From contig NZ_LN869529.1 of NCBI RefSeq assembly GCF_001244995.1, forward strand, positions 721,263 through 785,262: 64,000 bases of DNA, in the 5' to 3' direction. The translations under genes were made by a program, and so were the position numbers. Below the pieces are notes generated by a model that saw only the letters and a list, made by a program, of their open reading frames with translations, was not told where the DNA came from and made no database searches. This stretch comes from Intestinimonas massiliensis (ex Afouda et al. 2020) (lineage in GTDB: Bacteria > Bacillota > Clostridia > Oscillospirales > Oscillospiraceae). This document shows positions 26,355 through 34,238 of the stretch, in pieces. Each line of letters starts with the position of its first letter. The first letter of the stretch is position 1.

Positions 26355-28628
26355 ATGAGAAACATATTTAATTTGAACAATCACTGGCTGTTCAAAGATA
26401 GCTTTTCCCCTGAGGATGTGCAAGCCTGCGATAGTTCAGAATATCAACAGATCAATTTGCCGCATATCGTAAAGGAACTTCCCTATAATTGCTTTGGGCA
26501 AACTGAGTGTGCGATGTGTAGCACATACCTCAAAAGGCTTAGATTGCCGGAAGAATATCGAGGGAAACACTCGATTTTGGAATTTAATGGCGTTATGGCG
26601 CAGTATCAGCTATATGTGAATGGTCAATTCGTTCAAAGTCATAAGGGTGGGTATTCCCGTTCCCGAGTAGAGGTCTCTTCTTATCTGCATTCCGGAGAGA
26701 ACACCATTTTGCTGATGGTGGATTCTCACGAGGACAAGGATATTCCGCCATTTGGCAAGCCCATCGATTTTCTGACCTATGGCGGGATTTACAGAGACGT
26801 GAATCTGATCCTTACGGATACTGCATGGATGGAAGATGTGCTGTTCCGATATGCACTAGAGGAGAACGCGGTCGTTTTGAAGCCGGAAATCCATTTCGAC
26901 AACGCCGGTGAAGCGTTCGACGGTGAGATGATCGTGTTGCTGAAGGGCGAAGACGGTGTATGTGCCAAGCAGTATTCCCGTACGGTCACAATCCCAAGTG
27001 GCCGCCAGATACTTTCGCCAGAACCTGAAAAGATGGCCGCACCGGCTCTGTGGGACATTGACCATCCATATCTTTACACCGTGGAGATGCGCCTCATAAA
27101 AGATGGCGTGGAGATGGATGAAGTTGAGTTCAAAACAGGGTTTAGAACCATTGCCTGCAGACCCGAGGGCTTCTATCTGAACGGCCGACAGGTCAAACTG
27201 GTCGGACTGAACCGGCATCAGGATTATCCCTATGTGGGATACGCCATGCCGAAACGGGTGCAGCAGCGCGACGCCCAGATCCTTTACAGCGAGCTTCATG
27301 TGAATACTGTGCGCACCTCGCATTATATCCAGTCCGAAGATTTCATTGCCGAGTGTGATAAACTGGGATTGTTGGTCGTTTCGGAGATTCCCGGCTGGGG
27401 CGTTATCGGCGGCGACGAATTCAAGCGTGTCTCCCATCAGGATATCCGGGACATGATCACGGTACAGTACAATCATCCGTCCATTTTCATCTGGAGCATC
27501 CGAATCAATGAATCCGACGATTGTGATGAGTTCTATGCCGAGTCTAACGCGATTGCAAAAGGCTTGGATCCAGACCGACCGACGACAGGTGTTCGCTGTA
27601 TCACGGGAAGTAAGCTGTTGGAAGATGTGTACACGTTTAATGATTTCATTCACTTCAATCATCTTCTGCGAAACGATAAGGAGGTCGTCCTCCAGGCACA
27701 GCAGGCTGTCACGGGGCTGCAGTACAAAGTACCGTATCTGGTGAGCGAATTTTGCGGGCACATCTACCCGACAAGACCGACGGACGGCGTGCAGCGGCAG
27801 ACGCAGCATGCACTGATTCACGCATCCGTTCAGGGAAAGAGTTTAGAACGCAAAGATGCAATGGGCGCGATCGGATGGTGTGCATTCGATTACCATACGC
27901 ACGGTGACAATGGCTCCGGTGATAAGATCTGTTACCATGGTGTGATGAGCGCATTCCGAACCCCCAAATATGCCGCTCACTTCTATCGTTCTCAGGTTGA
28001 CCCGAAAACGGAGATTGTGCTGGAGCCGGCAACATTGCTTGCCAGGGGCGAGCCGGATGATGGGATGGTCATTCCCTTTGTCGTATTTACCAACTGCGAT
28101 TACATCGAGGTCGAGCTTTACGGCAAAAACATCGGTCGGTTTTACCCAAGCCTCAATTACGGCGGTCTGAAGCATCCGCCCGTGATCGTCGACAACAATC
28201 CGGGAACGTGGCGAGACACATGGCTGGCAGGTACTGTGATTGGTTTTATTGGCGGGAAGGAAGTTGCACGCCGGACCTATTCGCCGGATGCCTATCTGCA
28301 GGATTTGGAAGTGCGTCCGGACGACCTGGAGCTTCATACGACTGTGACTGACGCGACGAGAATCGTGTGCCGGTTCTGCGACCAGCTTGGAAACGCTTTG
28401 CCGTTATATAACGGAATCCTACAGATCGAGACGGCTGGCGACGTAGCGGTGATTGGACCGACGACGGTTGCGACAGTAGGCGGATCTATCGCGTTCTGGG
28501 TAAAGACGATACCCTCTGCACAAACAGGCGAAGCAACCGTTACAATCACGGCTGCGAACACAAACATTCCCGCAAAAATAGTCAGGCTTGCGCTTTCCCC
28601 CGACCCTATGACCCAGACATTAGATTGA
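26355..28628 (+). CDS. Glycoside hydrolase family 2 (beta-galactosidase/beta-glucuronidase type)
   Basis: A 757-residue enzyme without signal peptide, so it acts on imported sugar in the cytosol. It has a sugar-binding jelly roll (about 1-160), an immunoglobulin-like domain, and a TIM barrel (about 270-560). The acid/base is Glu386 in WSIRINES and the nucleophile Glu465 in YLVSEFCGH. The C-terminal domain includes a DUF4982-like beta-sandwich. It ends the operon of the binding protein and permeases. Family members split terminal beta-galactose, glucuronate or mannose. The exact specificity cannot be told, and a sugar-nucleoside or plant glycoside is possible given the neighbours. Confidence 0.9.
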   Translation: MRNIFNLNNHWLFKDSFSPEDVQACDSSEYQQINLPHIVKELPYNCFGQTECAMCSTYLKRLRLPEEYRGKHSILEFNGVMAQYQLYVNGQFVQSHKGGYSRSRVEVSSYLHSGENTILLMVDSHEDKDIPPFGKPIDFLTYGGIYRDVNLILTDTAWMEDVLFRYALEENAVVLKPEIHFDNAGEAFDGEMIVLLKGEDGVCAKQYSRTVTIPSGRQILSPEPEKMAAPALWDIDHPYLYTVEMRLIKDGVEMDEVEFKTGFRTIACRPEGFYLNGRQVKLVGLNRHQDYPYVGYAMPKRVQQRDAQILYSELHVNTVRTSHYIQSEDFIAECDKLGLLVVSEIPGWGVIGGDEFKRVSHQDIRDMITVQYNHPSIFIWSIRINESDDCDEFYAESNAIAKGLDPDRPTTGVRCITGSKLLEDVYTFNDFIHFNHLLRNDKEVVLQAQQAVTGLQYKVPYLVSEFCGHIYPTRPTDGVQRQTQHALIHASVQGKSLERKDAMGAIGWCAFDYHTHGDNGSGDKICYHGVMSAFRTPKYAAHFYRSQVDPKTEIVLEPATLLARGEPDDGMVIPFVVFTNCDYIEVELYGKNIGRFYPSLNYGGLKHPPVIVDNNPGTWRDTWLAGTVIGFIGGKEVARRTYSPDAYLQDLEVRPDDLELHTTVTDATRIVCRFCDQLGNALPLYNGILQIETAGDVAVIGPTTVATVGGSIAFWVKTIPSAQTGEATVTITAANTNIPAKIVRLALSPDPMTQTLD

Positions 28629-28969
28629 TCAAACCCTTGTCGGAAAACAGGAACTCCGGCTGACGTGAAGAAGGGAGCCGCCACAAAAGCGTGCGCTACG
28701 GCGCATTTTGTGAAAGACCTTGACAGTAAACGGGTATTTCATTTGCCGTGCAACTGACGGTGCTGTTTCCGATTGGGCAAACGTAACATGCAGCAATGTT
28801 AGAACGAGTTACTCCACATAATAGCTTGTTGTAGCAAAAAAGGAGGATTACTATTTCCGCCTGACTAGCGGTGCGGCAGTGTGGAGACCTGCCGCAATAC
28901 ATCATCCGAAAAAGTACGGGGATGTGATATCACAGCTTGCGAAGACACTGTGGTAATAGTCTTGAAAAT
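28629..28969. other. Intergenic region with a displaced SD and a 12-base direct repeat
   Basis: A very strong SD (AAGGAGGA, 28840-28847) is not followed by any start codon. The ATPase ATG is 122 bases further on with no SD of its own. The 12 bases GGCAAACGTAAC occur at 28776-28787 and again at 28972-28983 over the ATPase start. This looks like a rearranged 5' end. Confidence 0.5.
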
Positions 28970-30166
28970 ATGGCAAACGTAACCCTGAAGAACGTAAAGA
29001 AGATCTATCCCTTTATCAGTAGTGAGAAAAAGAAAAGTAAAAAGAAGGGCGAAGAGCCCGATCCGGGAAAGGTTAACCTGCAGATTACCGATAAGGGCGT
29101 TGTAGCGGTTCAAGAATTCAATCTGGAGATCGCAGACAAGGAATTTATCGTTCTGGTTGGCCCCTCCGGTTGCGGTAAGTCCACCACCCTTCGGATGGTC
29201 GCAGGCCTGGAAGAGATCACCGAAGGCGAACTATGGATTGGCGATAAGTTGGTCAACAATGTGGCTCCCAAGGACCGCGACATTGCCATGGTATTCCAAA
29301 ACTATGCGCTGTATCCCCATATGACCGTGTATGATAACATGGCCTTCTCTCTGAAGCTGAAGAAGACTCCCAAGGATGAGATCGACCGTAAGGTTCGCGA
29401 AGCTGCCGAGATTCTAGACATCACCCAGTATCTGAACCGTAAACCCAAGGCGCTGTCCGGCGGTCAGCGACAGCGTGTTGCCATCGGTCGCGCCATCGTG
29501 CGTGACCCGGCTGTCTTCCTGATGGACGAACCTCTGTCTAACCTGGACGCCAAGCTTCGCAACCAAATGCGTGCGGAGATTATCAAACTGCGCCAGAAGA
29601 TCAACACCACCTTTATCTATGTCACCCACGACCAGACCGAAGCTATGACCTTGGGCGACCGTATCGTCATCATGCGTGACGGCTTCATCCAGCAGATCGG
29701 CACTCCCCAAAATGTCTTCGATCACCCCGCAAACCTGTTCGTCGCGGGCTTCATCGGCACGCCTCAGATGAATTTCTTCGATGCCAAGCTACGGAAGATG
29801 GGCGATGTGTACTCGGTGGAAGTCTGCGGCGCCATCATCGAACTGCCTGCCGACAAGCAGGCTGCCCTGAAGGCTGCCGGCGCTGAAGCTCAGGAGATTA
29901 CTTTGGGCATTCGTCCCGACCACATCACCCTGTGTGAAGGCGGCGCAGCTTCTATCAACGCGACAGTGGACGTTACTGAACTCATGGGCTCCACCATCCA
30001 TATGCATGTTAACATTGCCGGTGAGGATGCAGTCGTGATTCTGCCTACCATTGACCTGAGCTCTGAGCAGAAGAATGGCTTTAAATATGGTACCAAGATC
30101 AACATCACCTTCGGCGGCAATGTTGTCCATATGTTTGGTAAGGACACGGAACGGAATTTGCTCTAA
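28970..30166 (+). CDS. Sugar ABC transporter ATP-binding protein (MsmX/UgpC-like)
   Basis: A 398-residue CUT1 ATPase. Walker A is GPSGCGKST (about residue 65), the Q-loop QNYALYPHM, signature LSGGQRQR, Walker B VFLMDEPLSNLD, switch His VTHD, then two OB-like regulatory domains at the C-terminus. It energises sugar import and in Firmicutes is often shared by many importers. A charged insertion (SEKKKSKKKGEEPDPG, about 19-34) is unusual. Codon use (many CGT codons) differs from the operon before it, and its own terminator follows. The start lacks an SD; see the region upstream. Confidence 0.93.
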   Translation: MANVTLKNVKKIYPFISSEKKKSKKKGEEPDPGKVNLQITDKGVVAVQEFNLEIADKEFIVLVGPSGCGKSTTLRMVAGLEEITEGELWIGDKLVNNVAPKDRDIAMVFQNYALYPHMTVYDNMAFSLKLKKTPKDEIDRKVREAAEILDITQYLNRKPKALSGGQRQRVAIGRAIVRDPAVFLMDEPLSNLDAKLRNQMRAEIIKLRQKINTTFIYVTHDQTEAMTLGDRIVIMRDGFIQQIGTPQNVFDHPANLFVAGFIGTPQMNFFDAKLRKMGDVYSVEVCGAIIELPADKQAALKAAGAEAQEITLGIRPDHITLCEGGAASINATVDVTELMGSTIHMHVNIAGEDAVVILPTIDLSSEQKNGFKYGTKINITFGGNVVHMFGKDTERNLL

Positions 30167-30314
30167 GGCAATACCGCACAAAACAAAGGGGGGCAGTATA
30201 GGCGGAAATAATGTGCCGCCCAAGAAAAAAGAATTTCTTGGGCAGATAGATCGCATCGCTCCGTGGGGAGAATGGGTGGCAGAAATCAAGCCGTGGGATT
30301 ACAAGGGGGAGCGC

Positions 30315-30349
30315 GCCGTAAGCGTTCTGTCGCTTACGGCGGCTTTTTT
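30315..30349 (+). terminator. Terminator after the sugar ATPase
   Basis: GCCGTAAGCG and CGCTTACGGC flank TTCTGT, then GGCTTTTTT. Confidence 0.88.
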
Positions 30350-30474
30350 AAACAGCGCAGTCTCTCATCCTGTACGGAACGTATCGTTCCATCGGGGCGT
30401 CCTTAGGGGATAATGTAGAATAAATCGGCGTTCTATCGCGTGACAGGACGCAGGAAACAGCACCCCACAACAAG

Positions 30475-30522
30475 ACCGGGCGCGGTAGTCAGTGATTGGC
30501 TGCCGCGCCCGGTTCTTTTTTA
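30475..30522 (+). terminator. Second terminator, convergent with the cupin gene
   Basis: ACCGGGCGCGG and CCGCGCCCGGT form a strong stem with TTCTTTTTT on the plus side. Confidence 0.75.
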
Positions 30523-30528
30523 TTCAGC

Positions 30529-30876
30529 TTAATCCTCATATAAATCTCCACTATTTTCTTTATTCAGTGTTCCATCTAATTCAATCATTAAAAATTTAGT
30601 CATTGATGTGACTACGGGACGGTGTAAGATGCCTTTGGGTACAATGATAAATTCACCCGCATCTACCCGCGTCAATCCGTCGGTTGTTTCTAACTGAAAA
30701 CTTCCTTCAATAACATAAAATAACTCGTCCGAATCTTCATGGATATGAAAATCCAATGTTCTATTTTCCACATTGACTACGCTAAGGGTATGACCATTCA
30801 GTTTACCAACCTTTTTATAAACATATAGCCTATCAACCCTATTAGCCTCTGCAAGTAAGTTGATTTTTTCTAACAT
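30529..30876 (-). CDS. Cupin domain protein
   Basis: A 115-residue single-domain cupin. The first metal motif is FHIHEDSDELFYVIEGSFQL (the H-x-H...E pattern, about 43-58) and the second is PKGILHRPV (about 80-88). Small cupins bind a metal and act as enzymes or sensors; the function here is unknown. The gene is AT-rich compared with its surroundings and sits with a VOC protein and a relaxase remnant, so it was probably brought in as cargo of a mobile element. Confidence 0.85.
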   Translation of the reverse strand: MLEKINLLAEANRVDRLYVYKKVGKLNGHTLSVVNVENRTLDFHIHEDSDELFYVIEGSFQLETTDGLTRVDAGEFIIVPKGILHRPVVTSMTKFLMIELDGTLNKENSGDLYED

Positions 30877-30956
30877 AAATCCAGCCTCCCAATAGTATAA
30901 TTTGCCTTCTCCGCCAAAGGCATACTGAAACAGCCCTACAAACTGGAAGTTGTCAA

Positions 30957-31319
30957 TTACGCAAACTCAACTATTACGACCTCGTTTCCGTCAATATCGC
31001 TTAAGCGAACCTCGTAAGTTCCCCAATCATGTCGAATGGCTTTGGACAGCGGAACCCCTTTTTTCTTCAAACCTTCCATCGTTAAATCGAGATTATCTGT
31101 TTGAAAAACAAATGATTGATGTCCCGTCGGCTGTGCGTCGAATGCTTTACAATCCCATATACAAAGAGTAGGGGCGTTTTCAATAAAGCCAAGATAAACT
31201 CCATTTGATTCGTCCACATCTGTCTTAATAAAGGGTATTCCTAATACCTCTCTATAGAAATCTATAAGTTCTTTCGCTTGCTCAGAAAAAATATTTGTAC
31301 AATAGTATCCTGTGATCAT
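30957..31319 (-). CDS. VOC (glyoxalase/bleomycin resistance) family protein
   Basis: A 120-residue protein with two beta-alpha-beta-beta-beta modules. FYREVLGIPFIKTD is in the first, and SFVFQTDNLDLTMEGLKKKG followed by LSDIDGNEVVIVEF in the second. Such proteins bind metal and can be lyases, dioxygenases or drug-binding resistance proteins. Which one applies cannot be decided. It is AT-rich like the adjacent cupin gene and lies in the same mobile-element scar. Confidence 0.85.
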   Translation of the reverse strand: MITGYYCTNIFSEQAKELIDFYREVLGIPFIKTDVDESNGVYLGFIENAPTLCIWDCKAFDAQPTGHQSFVFQTDNLDLTMEGLKKKGVPLSKAIRHDWGTYEVRLSDIDGNEVVIVEFA

Positions 31320-31415
31320 CTTCTCACCTCATCAAATTCCAATTTGTCTGTCACTACAAAATCATCTTGTATGAAATATCATATCATACCATAGACTAAA
31401 TGTCTATGCCCCTAT

Positions 31416-31627
31416 TTATCCCCGTTCCACTTCCTTATCCCGTTCCGGCTCTCTGTCCTGCCGCAAAACGCTGTCAATGTTCCTCTTGATAACGTCGTAT
31501 GGAGCTTTGCATAATCGGCTTGCAGGGCGGCAACATGGGGGAGCTTGCCGGATATGCCCGCTGCTTTCAATGCCTTTGCTGCCGCTTCATGCAGAATGAT
31601 ACTGCCCTCATGGGCGGCGCGGTATTT
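31416..31627 (-). pseudogene. Relaxase (mobilisation protein) C-terminal remnant
   Basis: On the minus strand KYRAAHEGSIILHEAAAKAL and LQADYAKL resemble the C-terminal part of relaxases from Clostridial conjugative elements. After that the frame shifts to PYDVIKRNIDSVLRQ, the usual last helix, and stops at 31416-31418. The piece between is deleted and the N-terminal nuclease domain is gone. It marks the edge of a lost conjugative or mobilisable element. Confidence 0.65.
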
Positions 31628-31671
31628 GCCGAGCGGGCGGACAGCCCCAAAGCGGGGCGTTAGAACAGGAG

Positions 31672-31699
31672 ACGGGCGCATCCATATGGATGCGCCCGT
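31672..31699. repeat. Perfect 28-base palindrome
   Basis: Left half ACGGGCGCATCCAT (31672-31685) is followed directly by its exact reverse complement. There is no loop and no T-tract, so it is not a standard terminator. It separates the relaxase remnant from the small membrane ORF and may be a recombination or protein-binding site of the lost element. Confidence 0.7.
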
Positions 31700-31712
31700 G
31701 GTGCTGCGGCCT

Positions 31713-31862
31713 CTATTTGACTGCGGTGTGCGAATGTGGTTCCGATGCGTCCCCGTTTGTCCCGTGCCGAACTCCGGCGATGAAGCGGTCAAGCTGGTCC
31801 ATCCACCGGGGGCCGAGTACGCCGAACAGGAGGAAGGCGACAAGTATTGTGAGAATTGCCAT
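31713..31862 (-). CDS. Small single-span membrane protein (49 residues)
   Basis: It starts ATG at 31862 behind GAAAGGAAG and begins MAILTILVAFLLFGVLGPRW, a single membrane helix. A polar tail ending HSHTAVK follows. I do not recognise it. It could be a small subunit of the neighbouring mobile remnant or a stand-alone small protein. SD and hydrophobic pattern support translation. Confidence 0.4.
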   Translation of the reverse strand: MAILTILVAFLLFGVLGPRWMDQLDRFIAGVRHGTNGDASEPHSHTAVK

Positions 31863-32009
31863 ACCACCACTTCCTTTCTTACAGGATAGCACGCCTGCTG
31901 TTCAAGAAGTGTTTGTGTTTGAGCGGCGGCGTTAAGAACGGGTTAAGAGCCTGCGGGAAAGGACAGCGCCCCCTGCGGCAAAATGTCTGCTGCAAGGGGC
32001 GCTTGGTTT

Positions 32010-32657
32010 TTACAGATGGAGAAATTTCTGCATGTCTCGGTTGCTGCCCAGGGCGAGCAGCGTCTCGTCGCGCTGGAAGGTATGGTCCGGGCCGGGAAGA
32101 GGCTCCAGACGGCCGCTGCGCTTAATGGCCAGGATGCTGATGTGGTATTTCTGCCGTACAGCTAGCTGCACGATAGTCTTGCCCACCCACGGCTCCGGGA
32201 CCTGGGTCTCATAGATGGCATGCTCCGGCGTGAGTTCGATATAGTCGAACACGTTGTCCGAGCTGTAGCGTACGGCCGACCAGAGCGCCATCTGCTTTTC
32301 CGGATAGATCACGTCGTCGGCTCCGTTGCGCAGCAGGAACTTGGCGTGGACGTCCCGGGCGGCCCGCGAGAGGACGAAGGGCGCGCCGTATTCCTTTAGA
32401 AGAGCGGTGGTCTCCAGAGAGCTCTGAAAATCATCGCCGATGGCCACCACGCACAGGTCGAAGTTTCGCACGCCCAGGGAGGCGATGAACTGCTCGTTGG
32501 TACTGTCTCCGATCTGGGCGGTGGTGACGAAGGGGAGAACCTCATTGACTCGCTCCTCACTGCTGTCTACCGCCATGATCTCGTGCTTGAGTTCGTGGAG
32601 CTTGAGCGCCATATGGCGGCCGAAGCGGCCCAGGCCGATCAGAAGAACTGATTTCAT
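32010..32657 (-). CDS. ktrA: Potassium uptake regulatory subunit KtrA (TrkA family)
   Basis: A 215-residue cytosolic gating protein. The N-terminal RCK/TrkA-N Rossmann fold starts LLIGLGRFGRHMA with the GxGxxG nucleotide site. The TrkA-C domain is at about 135-215. It forms an octameric ring under the KtrB membrane dimer and opens it in response to ATP/ADP or cyclic-di-AMP. It starts 14 bases after ktrB, so both are one operon. They face kdpDE across a shared regulatory region. Confidence 0.93.
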   Translation of the reverse strand: MKSVLLIGLGRFGRHMALKLHELKHEIMAVDSSEERVNEVLPFVTTAQIGDSTNEQFIASLGVRNFDLCVVAIGDDFQSSLETTALLKEYGAPFVLSRAARDVHAKFLLRNGADDVIYPEKQMALWSAVRYSSDNVFDYIELTPEHAIYETQVPEPWVGKTIVQLAVRQKYHISILAIKRSGRLEPLPGPDHTFQRDETLLALGSNRDMQKFLHL

Positions 32658-32671
32658 AGGGGAAGACTCCT

Positions 32672-34021
32672 TTATCCGACTGCAATTTTTTCCATGGGGA
32701 GCTGTGCGGGGGCCGGGACGTGGCTGGTGGAGAGCAGGGCGTACATCATGGTGAGCCCGCCCACCCGACCAAAGTACATGAGCAGAATCAAAACCAGACG
32801 GGAGAGCCCGCTCAGTTCCGGGGTGATCCCCAGGGAAAGTCCCACAGTGCCGATGGCGGAGGCCGTCTCAAAAAGGGCGCAGGAGAGGGGGACGCCATCC
32901 CAGGCCGCAATCAGCACCCCTGCGGTGAGGAAGAGGGTGGCATACAGCGTACAGATGGACACCGCGCTGCGCAGGGTAGCGGGAGGCAGGCGGCGTCCAA
33001 AGCATTGGATATTCTCCCGCTTTTGGAATACAGCCCGGACGCTGAGCAGGAAGGTGGCCAGGGTGGTGGTCTTAAAGCCGCCGGCGGTGGAGCCGGGGGA
33101 GCCGCCGACGAGCATCAGGAGGATCAGGAGCATCTGGGAGCTGCCGGCCAAACGGGTCAGATCGACGGTGTTAAAGCCGGCGGTGCGCGGAGTGACCGAC
33201 TGGAAGAGAGAGGCCAGCAGACGCTCGGAGAAGGTGAGGGTCTCCCAGCGGGGCTGGGAAAACTCGAACAGATAGAGGGCAAGTGCCGGAAGGAGGATCA
33301 GCGCCGCCGTAATGGTCAAAATGAGCTTGGACTGAAGGCGATAAGCGTGCAAATGCCAGCGGTAGCGGCAAAGGTCCTCCCAGGTGAAAAAGCCGATGCC
33401 GCCCGCGACGATCAGGCCCATGATGGTACCGCACACCAGGGGGTCCCCAACATAATTTGTAAGAGAGGAAAAGGGTCCCGCGGCCCCCATCAGGTCGAAT
33501 CCGGCGTTGCAGAAGGCGGAGACGGAGTGGAAGAGGCTGAACCATAGTCCCGGAAAGAGCCCCATCTCGGGGCAGAAGCGCAACGCGAGGAAAAGGGTCC
33601 CGGCCGCCTCCATCAGGAAGGTGGCTTTCAGGATAAAGCCTGTCATTCGAATGATACCGCCCACCTGGGGGGCGGCGATAGCCTCCTGCATGAGGCAGCG
33701 CTGCCGCAGGCCGATGCGCTTGCCCGTGAACAGTGAGACTGCGACAGCCGTGGTGACCACGCCCATACCGCCCGTCTGGATGAGCAGAAGGATCACCGCC
33801 TGCCCAAACTCAGACCAGTAGGTGACGGTATCGTGCAGGACGAGCCCGGTGACACAGGTAGCGGATGCGGCGGTAAAAAGCGCGTCAAGGAAGGGGGCGC
33901 CGCCGGGCGAACGGCTGGAGATGGGAAGCATCAGAAGCCCTGTCCCGGTAAGTATGAGGAGCAGAAAACCCAATATGATGACCTGAGCAGGTGTTACATG
34001 TTCATTTTTCCAGAAGGCCAA
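32672..34021 (-). CDS. ktrB: Potassium uptake membrane subunit KtrB (TrkH family)
   Basis: A 449-residue membrane protein of the TrkH/KtrB superfamily with four membrane-pore-membrane repeats. The selectivity-filter glycines can be seen in SATCVTGLV, SAFCNAGFD, SVTPRTAGFN and SAIGTVGLS. It carries potassium inward, coupled to sodium. ktrA follows it. The promoter region lies in the 217-base gap shared with kdpD, where a large inverted repeat is found, so KdpE is a likely regulator. Confidence 0.94.
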   Translation of the reverse strand: MAFWKNEHVTPAQVIILGFLLLILTGTGLLMLPISSRSPGGAPFLDALFTAASATCVTGLVLHDTVTYWSEFGQAVILLLIQTGGMGVVTTAVAVSLFTGKRIGLRQRCLMQEAIAAPQVGGIIRMTGFILKATFLMEAAGTLFLALRFCPEMGLFPGLWFSLFHSVSAFCNAGFDLMGAAGPFSSLTNYVGDPLVCGTIMGLIVAGGIGFFTWEDLCRYRWHLHAYRLQSKLILTITAALILLPALALYLFEFSQPRWETLTFSERLLASLFQSVTPRTAGFNTVDLTRLAGSSQMLLILLMLVGGSPGSTAGGFKTTTLATFLLSVRAVFQKRENIQCFGRRLPPATLRSAVSICTLYATLFLTAGVLIAAWDGVPLSCALFETASAIGTVGLSLGITPELSGLSRLVLILLMYFGRVGGLTMMYALLSTSHVPAPAQLPMEKIAVG

Positions 34022-34118
34022 GCCGTTCCCCCGCGATCCATGCCGAGGAGCAAGGTGCCCCCCGGATTCTTAACGCCATCATAACATAACGCGGGTTAGG
34101 TCCCTGTTAAAGAAAAAG

Positions 34119-34173
34119 CCGCTGTGTTAAGATTACGTTAAAAATGGGTCTTAACATAATCTTAATACAGCGG
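34119..34173. promoter_or_regulatory. Large inverted repeat between ktrB and kdpD
   Basis: Arms of 23 bases (34119-34141 and 34151-34173) match with two differences around a 9-base spacer. The inner part is TTAAGATTACGTTAA against TTAACATAATCTTAA. The placement between divergent ktrAB and kdpDE fits paired KdpE sites. A role as an RNA hairpin or small-transposon remnant is not excluded. Confidence 0.6.
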
Positions 34174-34238
34174 ATCAAAAGAATAACACCGTGAACATGT
34201 AGGATATGATATACTCAATTCCATAGGAGGTGAAGCCG

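Larger units (their letters stand above)
30167..30528. other. Intergenic region with two terminators
   Basis: Apart from the terminators at 30315-30349 and 30475-30522 no gene or repeat is supported here. The second hairpin marks the edge of the AT-rich cargo genes that follow. Confidence 0.6.
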
